Below the pieces are notes generated by a model. The model did no database searches. It was not told the DNA's origin and worked only from the letters and a program-made list of their open reading frames with translations. Source: Streptomyces griseus (lineage in GTDB: Bacteria; Actinomycetota; Actinomycetes; Streptomycetales; Streptomycetaceae). Taken from it: DNA of 64,000 bases. The position numbers and the translations under genes are program-made. Shown one piece after another: positions 56,205 through 64,000 of the stretch (positions within the stretch are counted from its first letter, which is position 1; every line of letters begins with the position of its first letter). The stretch lies in the NCBI RefSeq assembly GCF_900460065.1, contig NZ_UAVD01000025.1:248001-312000 (forward strand), given 5' to 3'.

Positions 56205-56244
56205 CCCGCCGCCCCGGCTCCGTACTCGGAGCCGGGGCGGCGGG
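56205..56244. terminator. Bidirectional terminator
   Basis: A perfect 17-base stem (CCCGCCGCCCCGGCTCC and complement) with a six-base loop separates murA from the converging AraC gene. Confidence 0.9.
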
Positions 56245-56254
56245 CTGTCGGGCC

Positions 56255-57088
56255 TCAGAAGGGCCCCTGAAGGCCGTACGAGCGGGCATGGCGGGCATAG
56301 CGGCCCGGGGTGGTGCCCGCGATCCGCCTGAAGTGGCGGGTGAGGTGGGACTGGTCGTGGAAGCCGACGGCGGCGGCCGCCTCGCCGGGCGGCATCCCGT
56401 CGAGCAGCAGCCGGCGGGCCCGGTCGACGCGGCGGGACGTCACGTACTGGTGCGGCGCGATGGCGTACGCCGCGCTGAAGGCCCGTACGAGATGGGTGGG
56501 GTGCGCGTGGAGCAGCCGGGCGGCCTCGGCCAGGGTGACGCCCTCGCACAGCCGCTCGTCGAGGAGCTCGCGCAGATCCGGTGCGACGCCCCGGGGACCT
56601 CCCGGCGGGCCCGCCGGGAGGTCCCCGGGGCGCAGGTGCGCCCGCAGCCGCTCGCCGATGAACGCCAGGCGGCTCTCCGCCTCGAACGCGTCGCCCGGGT
56701 CCGCGAGGGCGGTGTGCAGCCGCCCGACGCGGGTGCGCAGCAGCGGGTCGGCGAGGTCGGGGGTGTCCACGGCGGGTCCGACGAGGGCCGCGTCGAGGTG
56801 CGTCATGTCCAGGTAGAGCACCCGCTTGCGGAAGCCGCCGGTGGTCGCGGGCGAGCCGTTGTGCGGGACGCCGGGCGGCAGCAGGCTCACCGTGCCGTCC
56901 GGGGTGCCCCGCTCGTGGCGGTCCAGGTCGTAGCGGACGGCGCCGTCATCGACGATCAGGAGCGTCCAGGCGTCGTGGACGTGCATGGGGTAGGCGTGCT
57001 CGGTGAACCGGGCGTGGAAGACCTCCACGACGCCGGCGACGGCCGGTCGCCAGGCCGCGACGTCCTGGATCCCCTGCCGTGCCGCCAC
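56255..57088 (-). CDS. AraC-family regulator
   Basis: This 277-residue regulator has an N-terminal cupin sensor (VVEVFHARFTEHAYPMHVH, then GTVSLLPPGVPHNG) and a C-terminal pair of helix-turn-helix motifs (LAEAARLLHAHPTHLVRAFS and GEAAAAVGFHDQSHLTRHFR). GTG 57088 is chosen because TACGTT ends 7 bases before it, fitting a leaderless start near QDVAAWRP. ATG 57139 is possible but would overlap the start codon of the divergent gene. The divergent DUF2000 gene is a likely target. Confidence 0.85.
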   Translation of the reverse strand: MAARQGIQDVAAWRPAVAGVVEVFHARFTEHAYPMHVHDAWTLLIVDDGAVRYDLDRHERGTPDGTVSLLPPGVPHNGSPATTGGFRKRVLYLDMTHLDAALVGPAVDTPDLADPLLRTRVGRLHTALADPGDAFEAESRLAFIGERLRAHLRPGDLPAGPPGGPRGVAPDLRELLDERLCEGVTLAEAARLLHAHPTHLVRAFSAAYAIAPHQYVTSRRVDRARRLLLDGMPPGEAAAAVGFHDQSHLTRHFRRIAGTTPGRYARHARSYGLQGPF

Positions 57089-57137
57089 GCCAAGAACGTA
57101 CAAGACCGCGTCCGGGTCCACCGGCCAGTCTCGAACC

Positions 57138-57602
57138 ATGAGAAACACGCAGGAGACCGAGAGCGGGGCGCCGGTCCCCGGGACCGCCCCCGTCCGCTTC
57201 GACACGAAGGTCGCGGTGCTGCTCCGGGACGACCTGGCGACCTGGCAGCGGCTGAACGTGACCGCCTTCCTGGTCAGCGGGCTGGGGACGGCGGCGCCCG
57301 AGGTGATCGGCGAGCCCTACGAGGACGCCGACGCCACGGCGTACCTGCCGATGCTGCGGCAGCCCGTACTGGTCTTCGAGGGGGCGGGGGAGACGGTGGC
57401 CGCCGCGCACGCCAGGGCGCTGTCCCGGTCGCTGACGACGGCCGTGTTCACCACCGACCTCTTCGGCACGGGCAACGACCGGGACAACCGGGCGGCCGTA
57501 CGGGCGGTGGGGCGGGACGCGCTGGATCTGGTGGGTCTCGCCGTGTACGGGCCGCGCAACGCCGTGGACAAGGTCCTCAAGGGGGCGCGGATGCACCCCT
57601 GA
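57138..57602 (+). CDS. DUF2000 family protein
   Basis: This 154-residue soluble protein of the DUF2000 family has the conserved KVAVLLRDDLATWQRLNVTAFL and PVLVFEGAGETV, and ends with LVGLAVYGPRNAVDKVLKGA. Relatives resemble peptidyl-tRNA hydrolase-like folds, but no activity is established. It is transcribed divergently from the AraC regulator, from which 49 bases separate it if that gene starts at 57088. Confidence 0.82.
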   Translation: MRNTQETESGAPVPGTAPVRFDTKVAVLLRDDLATWQRLNVTAFLVSGLGTAAPEVIGEPYEDADATAYLPMLRQPVLVFEGAGETVAAAHARALSRSLTTAVFTTDLFGTGNDRDNRAAVRAVGRDALDLVGLAVYGPRNAVDKVLKGARMHP

Positions 57603-57676
57603 GCCCTCCCGTGCCCGCGACTGCCCCGGGCATGGTGCGGGGGCTCCTGCGGGGCGCATGTGCCCCTGGCATGCGC

Positions 57677-57712
57677 GAGGGCGGCCACTCCTGGTCGGGA
57701 GTGGCCGCCCTC
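57677..57712. terminator. Bidirectional terminator
   Basis: A 15-base stem (GAGGGCGGCCACTCC and complement) lies between the converging DUF2000 and HU genes. Confidence 0.9.
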
Positions 57713-57729
57713 TGTTGCGCCGTTGGGGG

Positions 57730-58011
57730 TTACTTGCCCTTGGCGGCTTCCTTGAGCTTCGAGCCCGCGGAGACCTTCACGCTGTAGCCGGCCGGGATGT
57801 TGATCGGGTCGCCGGTCTGCGGGTTACGAGCGGTGCGAGCGGCACGGTGGGTGCGCTCGAAGGTCAGGAAGCCGGGGATGGTGACCTTCTCGTCGCCCTT
57901 GGCGACGATCTCACCGACGGTCTCGGCGAGCGCGGCCAGCACGGCGTCGGCGTCCTTGCGAGTCACCTCGGCGCGGTCGGCCAGGGCGGCCACCAGCTCA
58001 CTGCGGTTCAT
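57730..58011 (-). CDS. hupA: HU-family nucleoid protein
   Basis: This 93-residue histone-like DNA-bending protein begins MNRSELVAALADRAEV and has the DNA-binding arm in RTHRAARTARNPQTGDPINIPAG. It ends with a short Lys tail, unlike HupS, which has a long Lys/Ala C-terminal domain. GGGAG precedes the ATG. The upstream leader contains an 18-base palindrome at 58095-58112. Confidence 0.95.
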   Translation of the reverse strand: MNRSELVAALADRAEVTRKDADAVLAALAETVGEIVAKGDEKVTIPGFLTFERTHRAARTARNPQTGDPINIPAGYSVKVSAGSKLKEAAKGK

Positions 58012-58094
58012 GTTGTTACTCCCGTGTTCTTCTTGCCTGTGAGGCGTGAGATCGAAGCCGATGCTGCCAGGGCCCTCTGACAGTCCCCGGACCC

Positions 58095-58112
58095 GGGTCT
58101 GATGTCAGACCC
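58095..58112. promoter_or_regulatory. Palindrome upstream of hupA
   Basis: GGGTCTGATGTCAGACCC has perfect 8-base arms with a 2-base centre, 84 bases upstream of the hupA ATG. The shape resembles GntR/FadR-type operators, but no regulator is assigned. Confidence 0.5.
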
Positions 58113-58388
58113 TCTCGCCCGATTACGCATCCTGCCCCCACCAGCGGCGGGAAAGCGAATCCGGAACCCTTCGGGGTCAATGAAAAGCGCCACGGTCTGC
58201 TCGTGGTGACGCTCCGTCGACTTGGCCGAGCGGTCCGCAGCGGATGCCGGGGCCCCGCGGGGCCCGCTGCCCGCCCACCCTAAAGGGGCGTTTGGGGCGC
58301 CGCGACCCGCGACGCGCCGTACGGCACGGGCGGGTGCGGCCCGGGGTGTCCCGCGCGTACCCCGTGAGGAGCCCCCGAAACAGTGGGG
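58113..58388. other. Non-coding region between malic enzyme and hupA
   Basis: No supported gene. A palindromic GGGCCCCGCGGGGCCC hairpin at 58250-58265 may end the malic enzyme transcript; the hupA promoter probably lies near the left end. Confidence 0.45.
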
Positions 58389-59825
58389 TCAGACGGATGC
58401 GGAGGGGGCCGTTCCGGTGCCCGCGGCGCCCTTCGCGGCGGCCCGGACGGCTCCGGCGACCGCGCCCGCCACCTTGTCGTTGAAGACGGAGGGAATGATG
58501 TAGTTCGCGTTGACCTCGTCCTCGGCGACCACGTCGGCCAGCGCGCCGGCCGCCGCGAGCATCATCTCCGTGTTGACGGTGCGGGACTGGGCGTCCAGCA
58601 GACCGCGGAAGACACCCGGGAAGACCAGCACGTTGTTGATCTGGTTGGGGAAGTCCGAGCGGCCGGTGGCGACGACCGCGGCCGTCTGACGGGCGACCGC
58701 GGGGTCGACCTCGGGGTCCGGGTTCGCGAGCGCGAACACGATCGCGCCGTCCGCCATCGCGGCGACGTCGTCGCCGTTCAGCACGTTCGGGGCGGAGACG
58801 CCGATGAAGACGTCGGCGCCGACGACGGCCTCCTTGAGGGTGCCGGTGACGCCCTCCGGGTTGGTGTTGTCGGCGATCCAGCGCAGCGGGGAGTCGGGGT
58901 CGGCGCCGACCAGGTCCTCGCGTCCGGCGTGCACCACACCGTGGATGTCGGCGACGACGGCGTGCTTGACGCCGGCGGCGATGAGCAGCTTGAGGATGGC
59001 CGTACCGGCCGCTCCCGCACCGGACATGACGACCCGTACGTCCCCGACGTTCTTGCCCACCACGCGCAGGGCGTTGGTGAGGGCGGCCAGCACGACGATC
59101 GCGGTGCCGTGCTGGTCGTCGTGGAAGACGGGGATGTCGAGGGCCTCGCGCAGCCGGGCCTCGATCTCGAAGCAGCGCGGCGCGGAGATGTCCTCCAGGT
59201 TGATGCCGGCGAAGCCGGGGGCGATGGCCTTGACGATGGCGACGATCTCGTCGGTGTCCTGGGTGTCCAGGCAGATCGGCCAGGCGTCGATGCCGGCGAA
59301 GCGCTTGAAGAGGGCCGCCTTGCCCTCCATGACGGGCAGCGAGGCCATCGGGCCGATGTTGCCGAGGCCGAGCACCGCGGAACCGTCCGTCACAACTGCG
59401 ACGGAGTTGCGCTTGATGGTGAGGCGGCGCGCGTCCTCGGGGTTCTCGGCGATGGCCATGCAGACCCGGGCGACGCCGGGGGTGTAGACCATCGACAGGT
59501 CGTCACGGTTGCGGATGGGGTGCTTGGACGCCATCTCGATCTTGCCGCCGAGGTGCATGAGGAACGTACGGTCGGAGACCTTCCCCAGCGTGACGCCCTC
59601 GATGCCGCGCAGACCTTCGACGATCTCGTCCGCGTGCGAGGTGGAGGTCGCGGCGATGGTGACGTCGATCCGCAGCTTCTCGTGGCCCGAGGCGGTGACG
59701 TCGAGGCCGGTGACCGAGCCCCCGGAGGACTCCACGGCCGTGGTGAGCTGGGAGACCGCGGTGCCGCTCGCGGGCACCTCCAGCCTGACCGTCATCGAGT
59801 ACGAGACGCTGGGCGCCGTTGCCAT
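58389..59825 (-). CDS. NAD-dependent malic enzyme with ACT domain
   Basis: This 478-residue enzyme decarboxylates malate to pyruvate. It has an N-terminal ACT-like domain (SYSMTVRLEVPASGTAVSQL), then the malic domain (VYTPGVARVCMAI, LGLGNIGPMASLPVMEGKA and EDISAPRCFEIE for metal binding). The NAD(P)-binding domain has VVMSGAGAAGTAI. In S. coelicolor the gene remembered at this location encodes the NAD-specific malic enzyme. The ATG at 59825 (MATAPSVSYS) follows GAAGGA; upstream in-frame Met codons lack a site. A structured RNA and terminator lie 240-390 bases upstream. Confidence 0.93.
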   Translation of the reverse strand: MATAPSVSYSMTVRLEVPASGTAVSQLTTAVESSGGSVTGLDVTASGHEKLRIDVTIAATSTSHADEIVEGLRGIEGVTLGKVSDRTFLMHLGGKIEMASKHPIRNRDDLSMVYTPGVARVCMAIAENPEDARRLTIKRNSVAVVTDGSAVLGLGNIGPMASLPVMEGKAALFKRFAGIDAWPICLDTQDTDEIVAIVKAIAPGFAGINLEDISAPRCFEIEARLREALDIPVFHDDQHGTAIVVLAALTNALRVVGKNVGDVRVVMSGAGAAGTAILKLLIAAGVKHAVVADIHGVVHAGREDLVGADPDSPLRWIADNTNPEGVTGTLKEAVVGADVFIGVSAPNVLNGDDVAAMADGAIVFALANPDPEVDPAVARQTAAVVATGRSDFPNQINNVLVFPGVFRGLLDAQSRTVNTEMMLAAAGALADVVAEDEVNANYIIPSVFNDKVAGAVAGAVRAAAKGAAGTGTAPSASV

Positions 59826-60066
59826 GGCCGAGTCCTTCGCTTTCCTTAGCTTCATTGCCGCACATCCGGAACCCGCGTTCCGGACACGCTTCCCGATCGT
59901 CGCACCTACCGGTGAGTAGCCGGTAATGACTGCCGTCTTTCGGAAAGTGGTTTCCACCATACGAGAAACTACCCGTTCGGCGGAACCCCCAACAGGTCCC
60001 GAACCGGCGGGGCGGTGCGGGGAACGGGACAGGGTCCGTGGCGAACGGAGGAGCGCGGAGCCCGTG

Positions 60067-60216
60067 AAACAAGAACAGACCCGCGCCACCAACAGGTGAC
60101 GCGGGTCTGTCCTTCTCGTGTCAGGTGGCACCGACCCGCCATGCTCGCCTCGCGGCAAGTGGTCGCTCGAAGCGACGAAGGTTGGGCCCGGGGGCTTGGA
60201 TCGGGCCGGTGCCACT
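60067..60216 (-). ncRNA. Structured RNA with aptamer-like fold and intrinsic terminator (candidate)
   Basis: On the minus strand, GTGGCACCGGCCCG (60215-60202) pairs with CGGGTCGGTGCCAC (60138-60125), a 14-pair closing stem that includes a G-U pair possible only on this strand. Inside are GTCGC-TTCGA-GCGAC and a six-pair stem CTTGCC/GGCGAG capped by a GCGA tetraloop. Fourteen bases downstream is a 16-pair hairpin (60110-60075) with a U-rich tail, a strong terminator. GCGGGTC in the aptamer's 3' arm can instead pair with GACCCGC of the terminator, so a terminator/antiterminator switch is possible. It may be a free sRNA or a leader of the malic enzyme. Confidence 0.65.
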
Positions 60217-60285
60217 ACCAAGGTAACAAAGACCCCCGAGAAGTGATTCCCGTGCGCCGGGTTGACTCTTCGAGCCCCTTCGGCG

Positions 60286-62667
60286 TCAGTCCCTCAGCAG
60301 GTCCGGCACCCCGTCCTCGTCCGGCATGTCCCGCTCCCCCGAGACCACCGTGAGCTGCTGCGTCGCCCGGGTCAGCGCCACGTACAGCACCCGCAGACCG
60401 GCCGGGGACTCGTCCGCGATCTCCGCGGGCGAGACGACCACCGTGGCGTCGTACTCCAGCCCCTTGGCCTCCAGGCTGCCCAGCGCCACCGCCCGCTCCC
60501 CCAGCTCGGCGAGCCACTCACGCGCCTGGGCGCGCCGGTTCATCGCGACGACCACGCCGACCGTGCCGTCCACCTCCGCGAGCAGCCTGGCGGCCTCCTC
60601 ACGGACCGTGGCGGCCAGGCCCCCGCCGCGCACCGGCTCGAAGCGCGGCACCACGCCGGTCGAGCGGACCGCCGCCGGGGACTCCATGCCGGGCATCGCC
60701 AGCGCCAGCACCTTGGCGGCCAGCTCCGCGATCTCCGCCGGGTTGCGGTAGTTGACGGTGAGGGTGAAGCGGCGGCGCGGCCGGGAGCCGAGCGCCTCGT
60801 CCCGGGCCGCGGCGGCCTCGTCCGGGTCGGACCAGGAGGACTGGGCCGGGTCGCCGACGATCGTCCAGGTGGCGTGCCGGCCCCGGCGGCCGACCATGCG
60901 CCACTGCATCGGGGTGAGGTCCTGCGCCTCGTCGACGATGACGTGGGCGTACTCGGTGCGCTCGGCCGCGAGCCGCTCGGCCCGCTCCCACTGGGTCTCC
61001 TCGCGCTGCGGCATCAGCTCCTCCAGACCGGTGAGCTGGTCCAGCGGGTCCGCCTCGCGCTTGCGCCTGGGCCGGTTCGGGGTGCCCAGGAGCGCCTGGA
61101 GCTCGTCCAGGAGCGCCACGTCGTGGACGGAGAGCGGACCGCCGCCGTCCGCGTCCAGCCGCTTCAGGGAGCGGGCCAGGCGGCGCGTCTCGCCCTGGTT
61201 GAGAATGCGCCGCGACCAGCGGGCCAGCCTGCGCTCGTCGGCCATCGCGGCCAGCACGCGGCGCGGTGTCAGCTCCGGCCACCAGGCGTCGAGGAACTCC
61301 AGGAACGGGGTCTCGGTGGAGACGTCCTCGTCGAACGAGGAGCGCAGCTCCGCGACCAGCTGGGGGTCGGTGTACCGGCCGCGTCCGGAGGACTTGCTCC
61401 ACAGGGCGTCCAGCAGCAGTTTGCGGGCGCGCGGGCGCAGCAGGTTGACCGGGGCGGTGCCGCCCAGCGCGTTGTGGCGGACGCGCTGGAGTTCGTCGGC
61501 CTCCAGCTCGACCCGGGCCCCGAAGGCGACGACGCGCAGCCGGGTCGGGGGCGTCGCGGCACTCCCCTGCCCGGGCTCCTCGCCGAAGGCGAGCTGGCCG
61601 GCCTCCTCCCGCGGGGCCGTGGGCCGCCCCTGCTCCAGCGCGCCCCGGGCGGCCTTGCGCAGCACGTGGAGCATCCGGGAGGAGCCCTTGATCCGGGCCA
61701 CGGCGGGCTCGTCGTAGGCGGTGGCTCCCTCCGGGCCCGCCGCGTCGTCGGAGAGCGAGCCGATCGCGCGGATCGCGACCTGGCCCTCCTCGCCGAGGGA
61801 GGGCAGCACCCCTTCCGTGTACGCGACCAGGAGCGGGGTGGGCGAGACGATCAGGATGCCGCCCGCGTACCGCCGCCGGTCCTGGTAGAGGAGGTAGGCC
61901 GCCCGGTGCAGGGCGACGGCGGTCTTGCCGGTGCCGGGGCCGCCGGTGACCTCGGTGACGGAGGCGGCGGGGGCCCGGATGACCAGGTCCTGTTCGGCCT
62001 GGATGGAGGAGACGATGTCCCGCATGGTGTGGCTGCGGGCCTGGCCGAGCGCCGCCATCAGCGCGCCGTCCCCGATCACCGGCAGCTTCTCGCCGTCCAG
62101 GAACGCCGTCAGCTCCGGGCGCATCAGGTCGTCCTCGACCCCGAGGACCTTGCGGCCCTTGGAGCGGATGACCCGGCGGCGTACGACGCGGCCCGGTTCC
62201 TTCGGGGTGGAGCGGTAGAACGGGGCGGCGGCCGGGGCCCGCCAGTCGATCACCAGCGGGGCGTAGTCGGAGTCCAGGACCCCGATCCGGCCGATGTGGA
62301 GCGTCTCCGCGATGTCGGCGGTGGCGTCCTCCCGCACGGTGTCGTCGGCCGGCTCCACGGAGGTGTACGCGCCGTCCGGGCCGCGCTCCCCGTCCTTGCC
62401 GAGCAGCAGGTCGATCCTCCCGAAGAGGAAGTCCTCGAACTCGCTGTTCAGCCGGTTGAGGTGGATCCCCGCCCGGAACACCTGGGCGTCCCGCTCCGCG
62501 AGCGCGCCGGGGGTCCCGACCTGGCCGCGCTTGACGGCGTCGTCCATAAGAAATTCCGCCTCGTGGATCTTCTCTTCGAGGCGGTGATAAACACGGTCGA
62601 GATGCTCCTGCTCGACACCGATTTCCCGGTCCCGCAGCGATTCGACAGCGGCATCCTGCGCGGCCAC
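60286..62667 (-). CDS. HelD-like RNA polymerase motor (UvrD/Rep-type ATPase)
   Basis: This 793-residue superfamily 1 ATPase has an N-terminal coiled coil (EIGVEQEHLDRVYHRLEEKI, residues 15-34), typical of HelD proteins that insert into RNA polymerase. Walker A is TGGPGTGKTA (residues 241-250); motif II is VDEAQDLTP; late motifs are SLEAKGLEYDATVVV and YVALTRATQ. HelD family members release stalled RNA polymerase from DNA, and one Streptomyces member (HelR) protects it from rifamycin. The GTG start follows AAGAAGGGGG. No rifamycin-associated upstream element was recognised. Confidence 0.87.
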   Translation of the reverse strand: MAAQDAAVESLRDREIGVEQEHLDRVYHRLEEKIHEAEFLMDDAVKRGQVGTPGALAERDAQVFRAGIHLNRLNSEFEDFLFGRIDLLLGKDGERGPDGAYTSVEPADDTVREDATADIAETLHIGRIGVLDSDYAPLVIDWRAPAAAPFYRSTPKEPGRVVRRRVIRSKGRKVLGVEDDLMRPELTAFLDGEKLPVIGDGALMAALGQARSHTMRDIVSSIQAEQDLVIRAPAASVTEVTGGPGTGKTAVALHRAAYLLYQDRRRYAGGILIVSPTPLLVAYTEGVLPSLGEEGQVAIRAIGSLSDDAAGPEGATAYDEPAVARIKGSSRMLHVLRKAARGALEQGRPTAPREEAGQLAFGEEPGQGSAATPPTRLRVVAFGARVELEADELQRVRHNALGGTAPVNLLRPRARKLLLDALWSKSSGRGRYTDPQLVAELRSSFDEDVSTETPFLEFLDAWWPELTPRRVLAAMADERRLARWSRRILNQGETRRLARSLKRLDADGGGPLSVHDVALLDELQALLGTPNRPRRKREADPLDQLTGLEELMPQREETQWERAERLAAERTEYAHVIVDEAQDLTPMQWRMVGRRGRHATWTIVGDPAQSSWSDPDEAAAARDEALGSRPRRRFTLTVNYRNPAEIAELAAKVLALAMPGMESPAAVRSTGVVPRFEPVRGGGLAATVREEAARLLAEVDGTVGVVVAMNRRAQAREWLAELGERAVALGSLEAKGLEYDATVVVSPAEIADESPAGLRVLYVALTRATQQLTVVSGERDMPDEDGVPDLLRD

Positions 62668-62774
62668 CGAGGCCCCCTTCTTAACAGCACTGGGCAGCCG
62701 TCAACCCTATAGCGAAGGGGCCCCGAGCGCACCTGTCGACCAGGGCCTGTCGTCGAGGACGGCCGTCGCCCGGC

Positions 62775-63413
62775 TCACTCGGCGCCGGGCGGAGTCTCTG
62801 TCCCCGGGCCGCGCCCGTCGGCCGCCGCCAGGGTCCTGCGCCGGTGCCGGGCGACCCGTTCGCGGTTGCCGCAGACCTCTCCGGAGCACCAACGGCGCCG
62901 GCCGCCGCGCGAGGTGTCCAGGTAGAGGCGGTGGCAGTCCTCCCCCTGGCAGCGGCGCAGGGCGGCCCGGGCGGCGGGGTCGGTGAGCAGGTCCACGGCG
63001 TCCCGGGCGACGACGGCGAGGAGCCCCGCGCAGTCGGGTGCCGTGCTCAGGGCCCGCACCAGGGCGCCGTCGGCGCCGCGCACCGCGCGGGGGCCGGGAG
63101 GCGCCCCGGAGGCAAGCGCGTTGACCCGCTCCAGCGCGCCCTCGGCCCCCGGACCGCCGAGCTGGGCCGCCATCAGACGCCCCACGGCGGAGCGCAGTTC
63201 GTGGAAGCGGACCACCCAGGTGGCGTCCAGTGCCGCCAGCGCGGTGCCCGGCGGGACGAGCCCGGCGTCGGTCAGCCACCGGGCCAGACGCGCGGGCCCG
63301 TCGAGCTGTTCGCCGCCCCCGGGCACCCCGCCCGCGGGCTCCGTGGCCACCAGATCGAGGCAGACCCGGCCCGTGTCGAACCGCCATGCCCGCGCACCCC
63401 TGCCCGCTGCCAT
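62775..63413 (-). CDS. CGNR zinc-finger (ABATE) regulator-like protein
   Basis: This 212-residue protein has an N-terminal ABATE-type domain (FDTGRVCLDLVAT) and a C-terminal CGNR zinc finger with Cys pairs in RRCQGEDCHRLY and RRWCSGEVCGNRERVARHRRR. These proteins are thought to be transcription regulators. The start at 63413 (MAAGRGARAWRFDTG) follows AGGAG closely. It diverges from the GNAT gene. Confidence 0.87.
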   Translation of the reverse strand: MAAGRGARAWRFDTGRVCLDLVATEPAGGVPGGGEQLDGPARLARWLTDAGLVPPGTALAALDATWVVRFHELRSAVGRLMAAQLGGPGAEGALERVNALASGAPPGPRAVRGADGALVRALSTAPDCAGLLAVVARDAVDLLTDPAARAALRRCQGEDCHRLYLDTSRGGRRRWCSGEVCGNRERVARHRRRTLAAADGRGPGTETPPGAE

Positions 63414-63560
63414 GCTCCTGTCACCACCTTGGGTCACCGGTCGAACGGCCACCCCCCAGAGTGCCCCCGTCCGGGCCCGGCCGGAACCCCCGCCGCCGCC
63501 CCGGCGCCGGGCCCCGCACCCGGTACCGTGGCGGCCGGGGATCACGAGGGGGAGATGCGC

Positions 63561-64000
63561 ATGGACCACCGCGACAGCACCGTGCCCGGCCCGGGCGGCC
63601 TGCGGCTGCGCCGGTGGCGCGAGGCCGATCTGCCGGCGCTGCTGGAGGCCTACGAGGACCCGGCGATGCGGCGGTGGCTGGCCACCCAGGTCTCGGGAGC
63701 GGACGGGGCGGCCGACTGGCTGGCGGCGCAGCGCAGGGGGTGGGCGACGGGCACCCGCTTCGCCTTCGCCGTGACCGACGGCGGGCGGGACGACGCGTCA
63801 CTCGGCAACGTCGTGCTGAAGCGCCCGGACGGGGACAACGGCCGTGCGGAGGTGGGCTACTGGACGACGGCCGCGGCGCGCGGCCGGGGCGTGGCGTCCC
63901 GGGCGCTGACGGCGCTGACCGACTGGGCGTTCTCGGAGTTCGCCGAAGAGGGCCTGACCAGGCTGGAGTTGCTGCACCAGGTGGACAACGGGGCCTCGTG
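63561..64000 (+). CDS. GNAT-family acetyltransferase, N-terminal part
   Basis: This gene runs off the window end. The visible 146 residues begin MDHRDSTVPGPGGLRLRRW and include LPALLEAYEDPAMRRWL, then RAEVGYWTTAAARGRGVASRALTAL. The last holds the acetyl-CoA-binding RGRGVA loop of RimJ/RimL-type N-acetyltransferases. ATG 63561 is preferred since GGAG lies 6 bases upstream; ATG 63555 sits directly on that site. The substrate is unknown. Confidence 0.87.
   Translation, partial: MDHRDSTVPGPGGLRLRRWREADLPALLEAYEDPAMRRWLATQVSGADGAADWLAAQRRGWATGTRFAFAVTDGGRDDASLGNVVLKRPDGDNGRAEVGYWTTAAARGRGVASRALTALTDWAFSEFAEEGLTRLELLHQVDNGAS

Noticed and set aside
60067..60216. Structured RNA considered as SRP RNA, 6S RNA, 6C RNA or a known riboswitch
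   Set aside because: It lacks the SRP GGAAG/GCAGC apical motif, the long 6S bubble, six-C loops and the conserved cores of SAM, cobalamin, glycine and guanidine riboswitches that I can recall. Kept as an unclassified candidate.
60262..62712. An 816-codon plus-strand frame opposite the HelD-like gene
   Set aside because: Antisense shadow without domain; the minus-strand ATPase motifs are intact.
62668..62774. Search for a rifamycin-associated element before the HelD-like gene
   Set aside because: No convincing inverted repeat of that type was found; only a possible TTGACG and TATAGG were seen, in the wrong order or spacing for a clear promoter.

Overview
The window is a high-GC actinobacterial chromosome segment, almost certainly Streptomyces: very high GC, GC-rich third codon positions, an SsgA-like sporulation protein, DasR-type control of aminosugar genes, the ClpS/DUF2017 pair and many probably leaderless mRNAs. 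From memory, the gene order resembles the core region of S. coelicolor from the GlcNAc PTS permease to hupA, the NAD malic enzyme and a HelD-like protein. No insertion sequence, prophage or CRISPR array was seen; this is core chromosome with a few variable inserts.

Layout. 1-2112: 3' end of a PTS permease, an MBL-fold hydrolase and a membrane-anchored PemK/MazF-like protein. 2390-7546: the sulfur-carrier cysteine route (cysM, cysO, a Cys-rich leader peptide, and mec) split by a btuFCD vitamin B12 uptake operon behind a cobalamin riboswitch. 7683-12727: amino-acid permease, DUF2017/clpS, and the pncB/pncA pair of NAD salvage. 12795-22873: a hypothetical gene, a secreted M6 metalloprotease with a possible AdpA site, small membrane and RDD proteins, ssgG, a GlcD-like oxidase and a TPR membrane protein. 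22957-28482: hppD diverging from a Lrp/AsnC regulator, followed by an OpuC-type osmoprotectant ABC operon. 28559-36476: ArsR/small ORF/MFS operon, a Lon-like secreted peptidase, an IclR regulator, an SF2 helicase and a second MFS exporter. 36694-42878: tRNA-Cys, a membrane protein, a secreted protein of unknown fold, and a three-gene WXG100-like/large WXG-like/lipoprotein operon that looks like a type VII secretion cargo unit. 42991-48042: a three-subunit molybdenum hydroxylase. 48393-53284: a DasR-type operon of GH20 hexosaminidase and sugar ABC transporter. 53524-64000: DUF3039, YqgE, MurA, an AraC regulator, DUF2000, HU, malic enzyme, a structured RNA, a HelD-like RNA polymerase motor, a CGNR regulator and a truncated GNAT gene.

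How the genes work together. GlcNAc import (the PTS at the left edge) and the hexosaminidase/ABC operon with its dre-like site fit one DasR-controlled chitin and peptidoglycan aminosugar system. cysO, cysM and mec make cysteine through a protein-bound thiocarboxylate, and the leader peptide gives a plausible cysteine feedback. Several regulatory elements are visible at base level: cobalamin riboswitch, Lrp palindrome, ArsR-type operator, dre site plus a second palindrome, and an aptamer-like RNA followed by a terminator upstream of the malic enzyme.

The most interesting candidates are: (1) the structured RNA/terminator at 60067-60216; (2) the type VII-like three-gene operon; (3) CysO with two extra residues after its GG, in a cysteine cluster split by a riboswitch-controlled B12 operon; and (4) a possible frameshift removing a His-rich tail from btuC.
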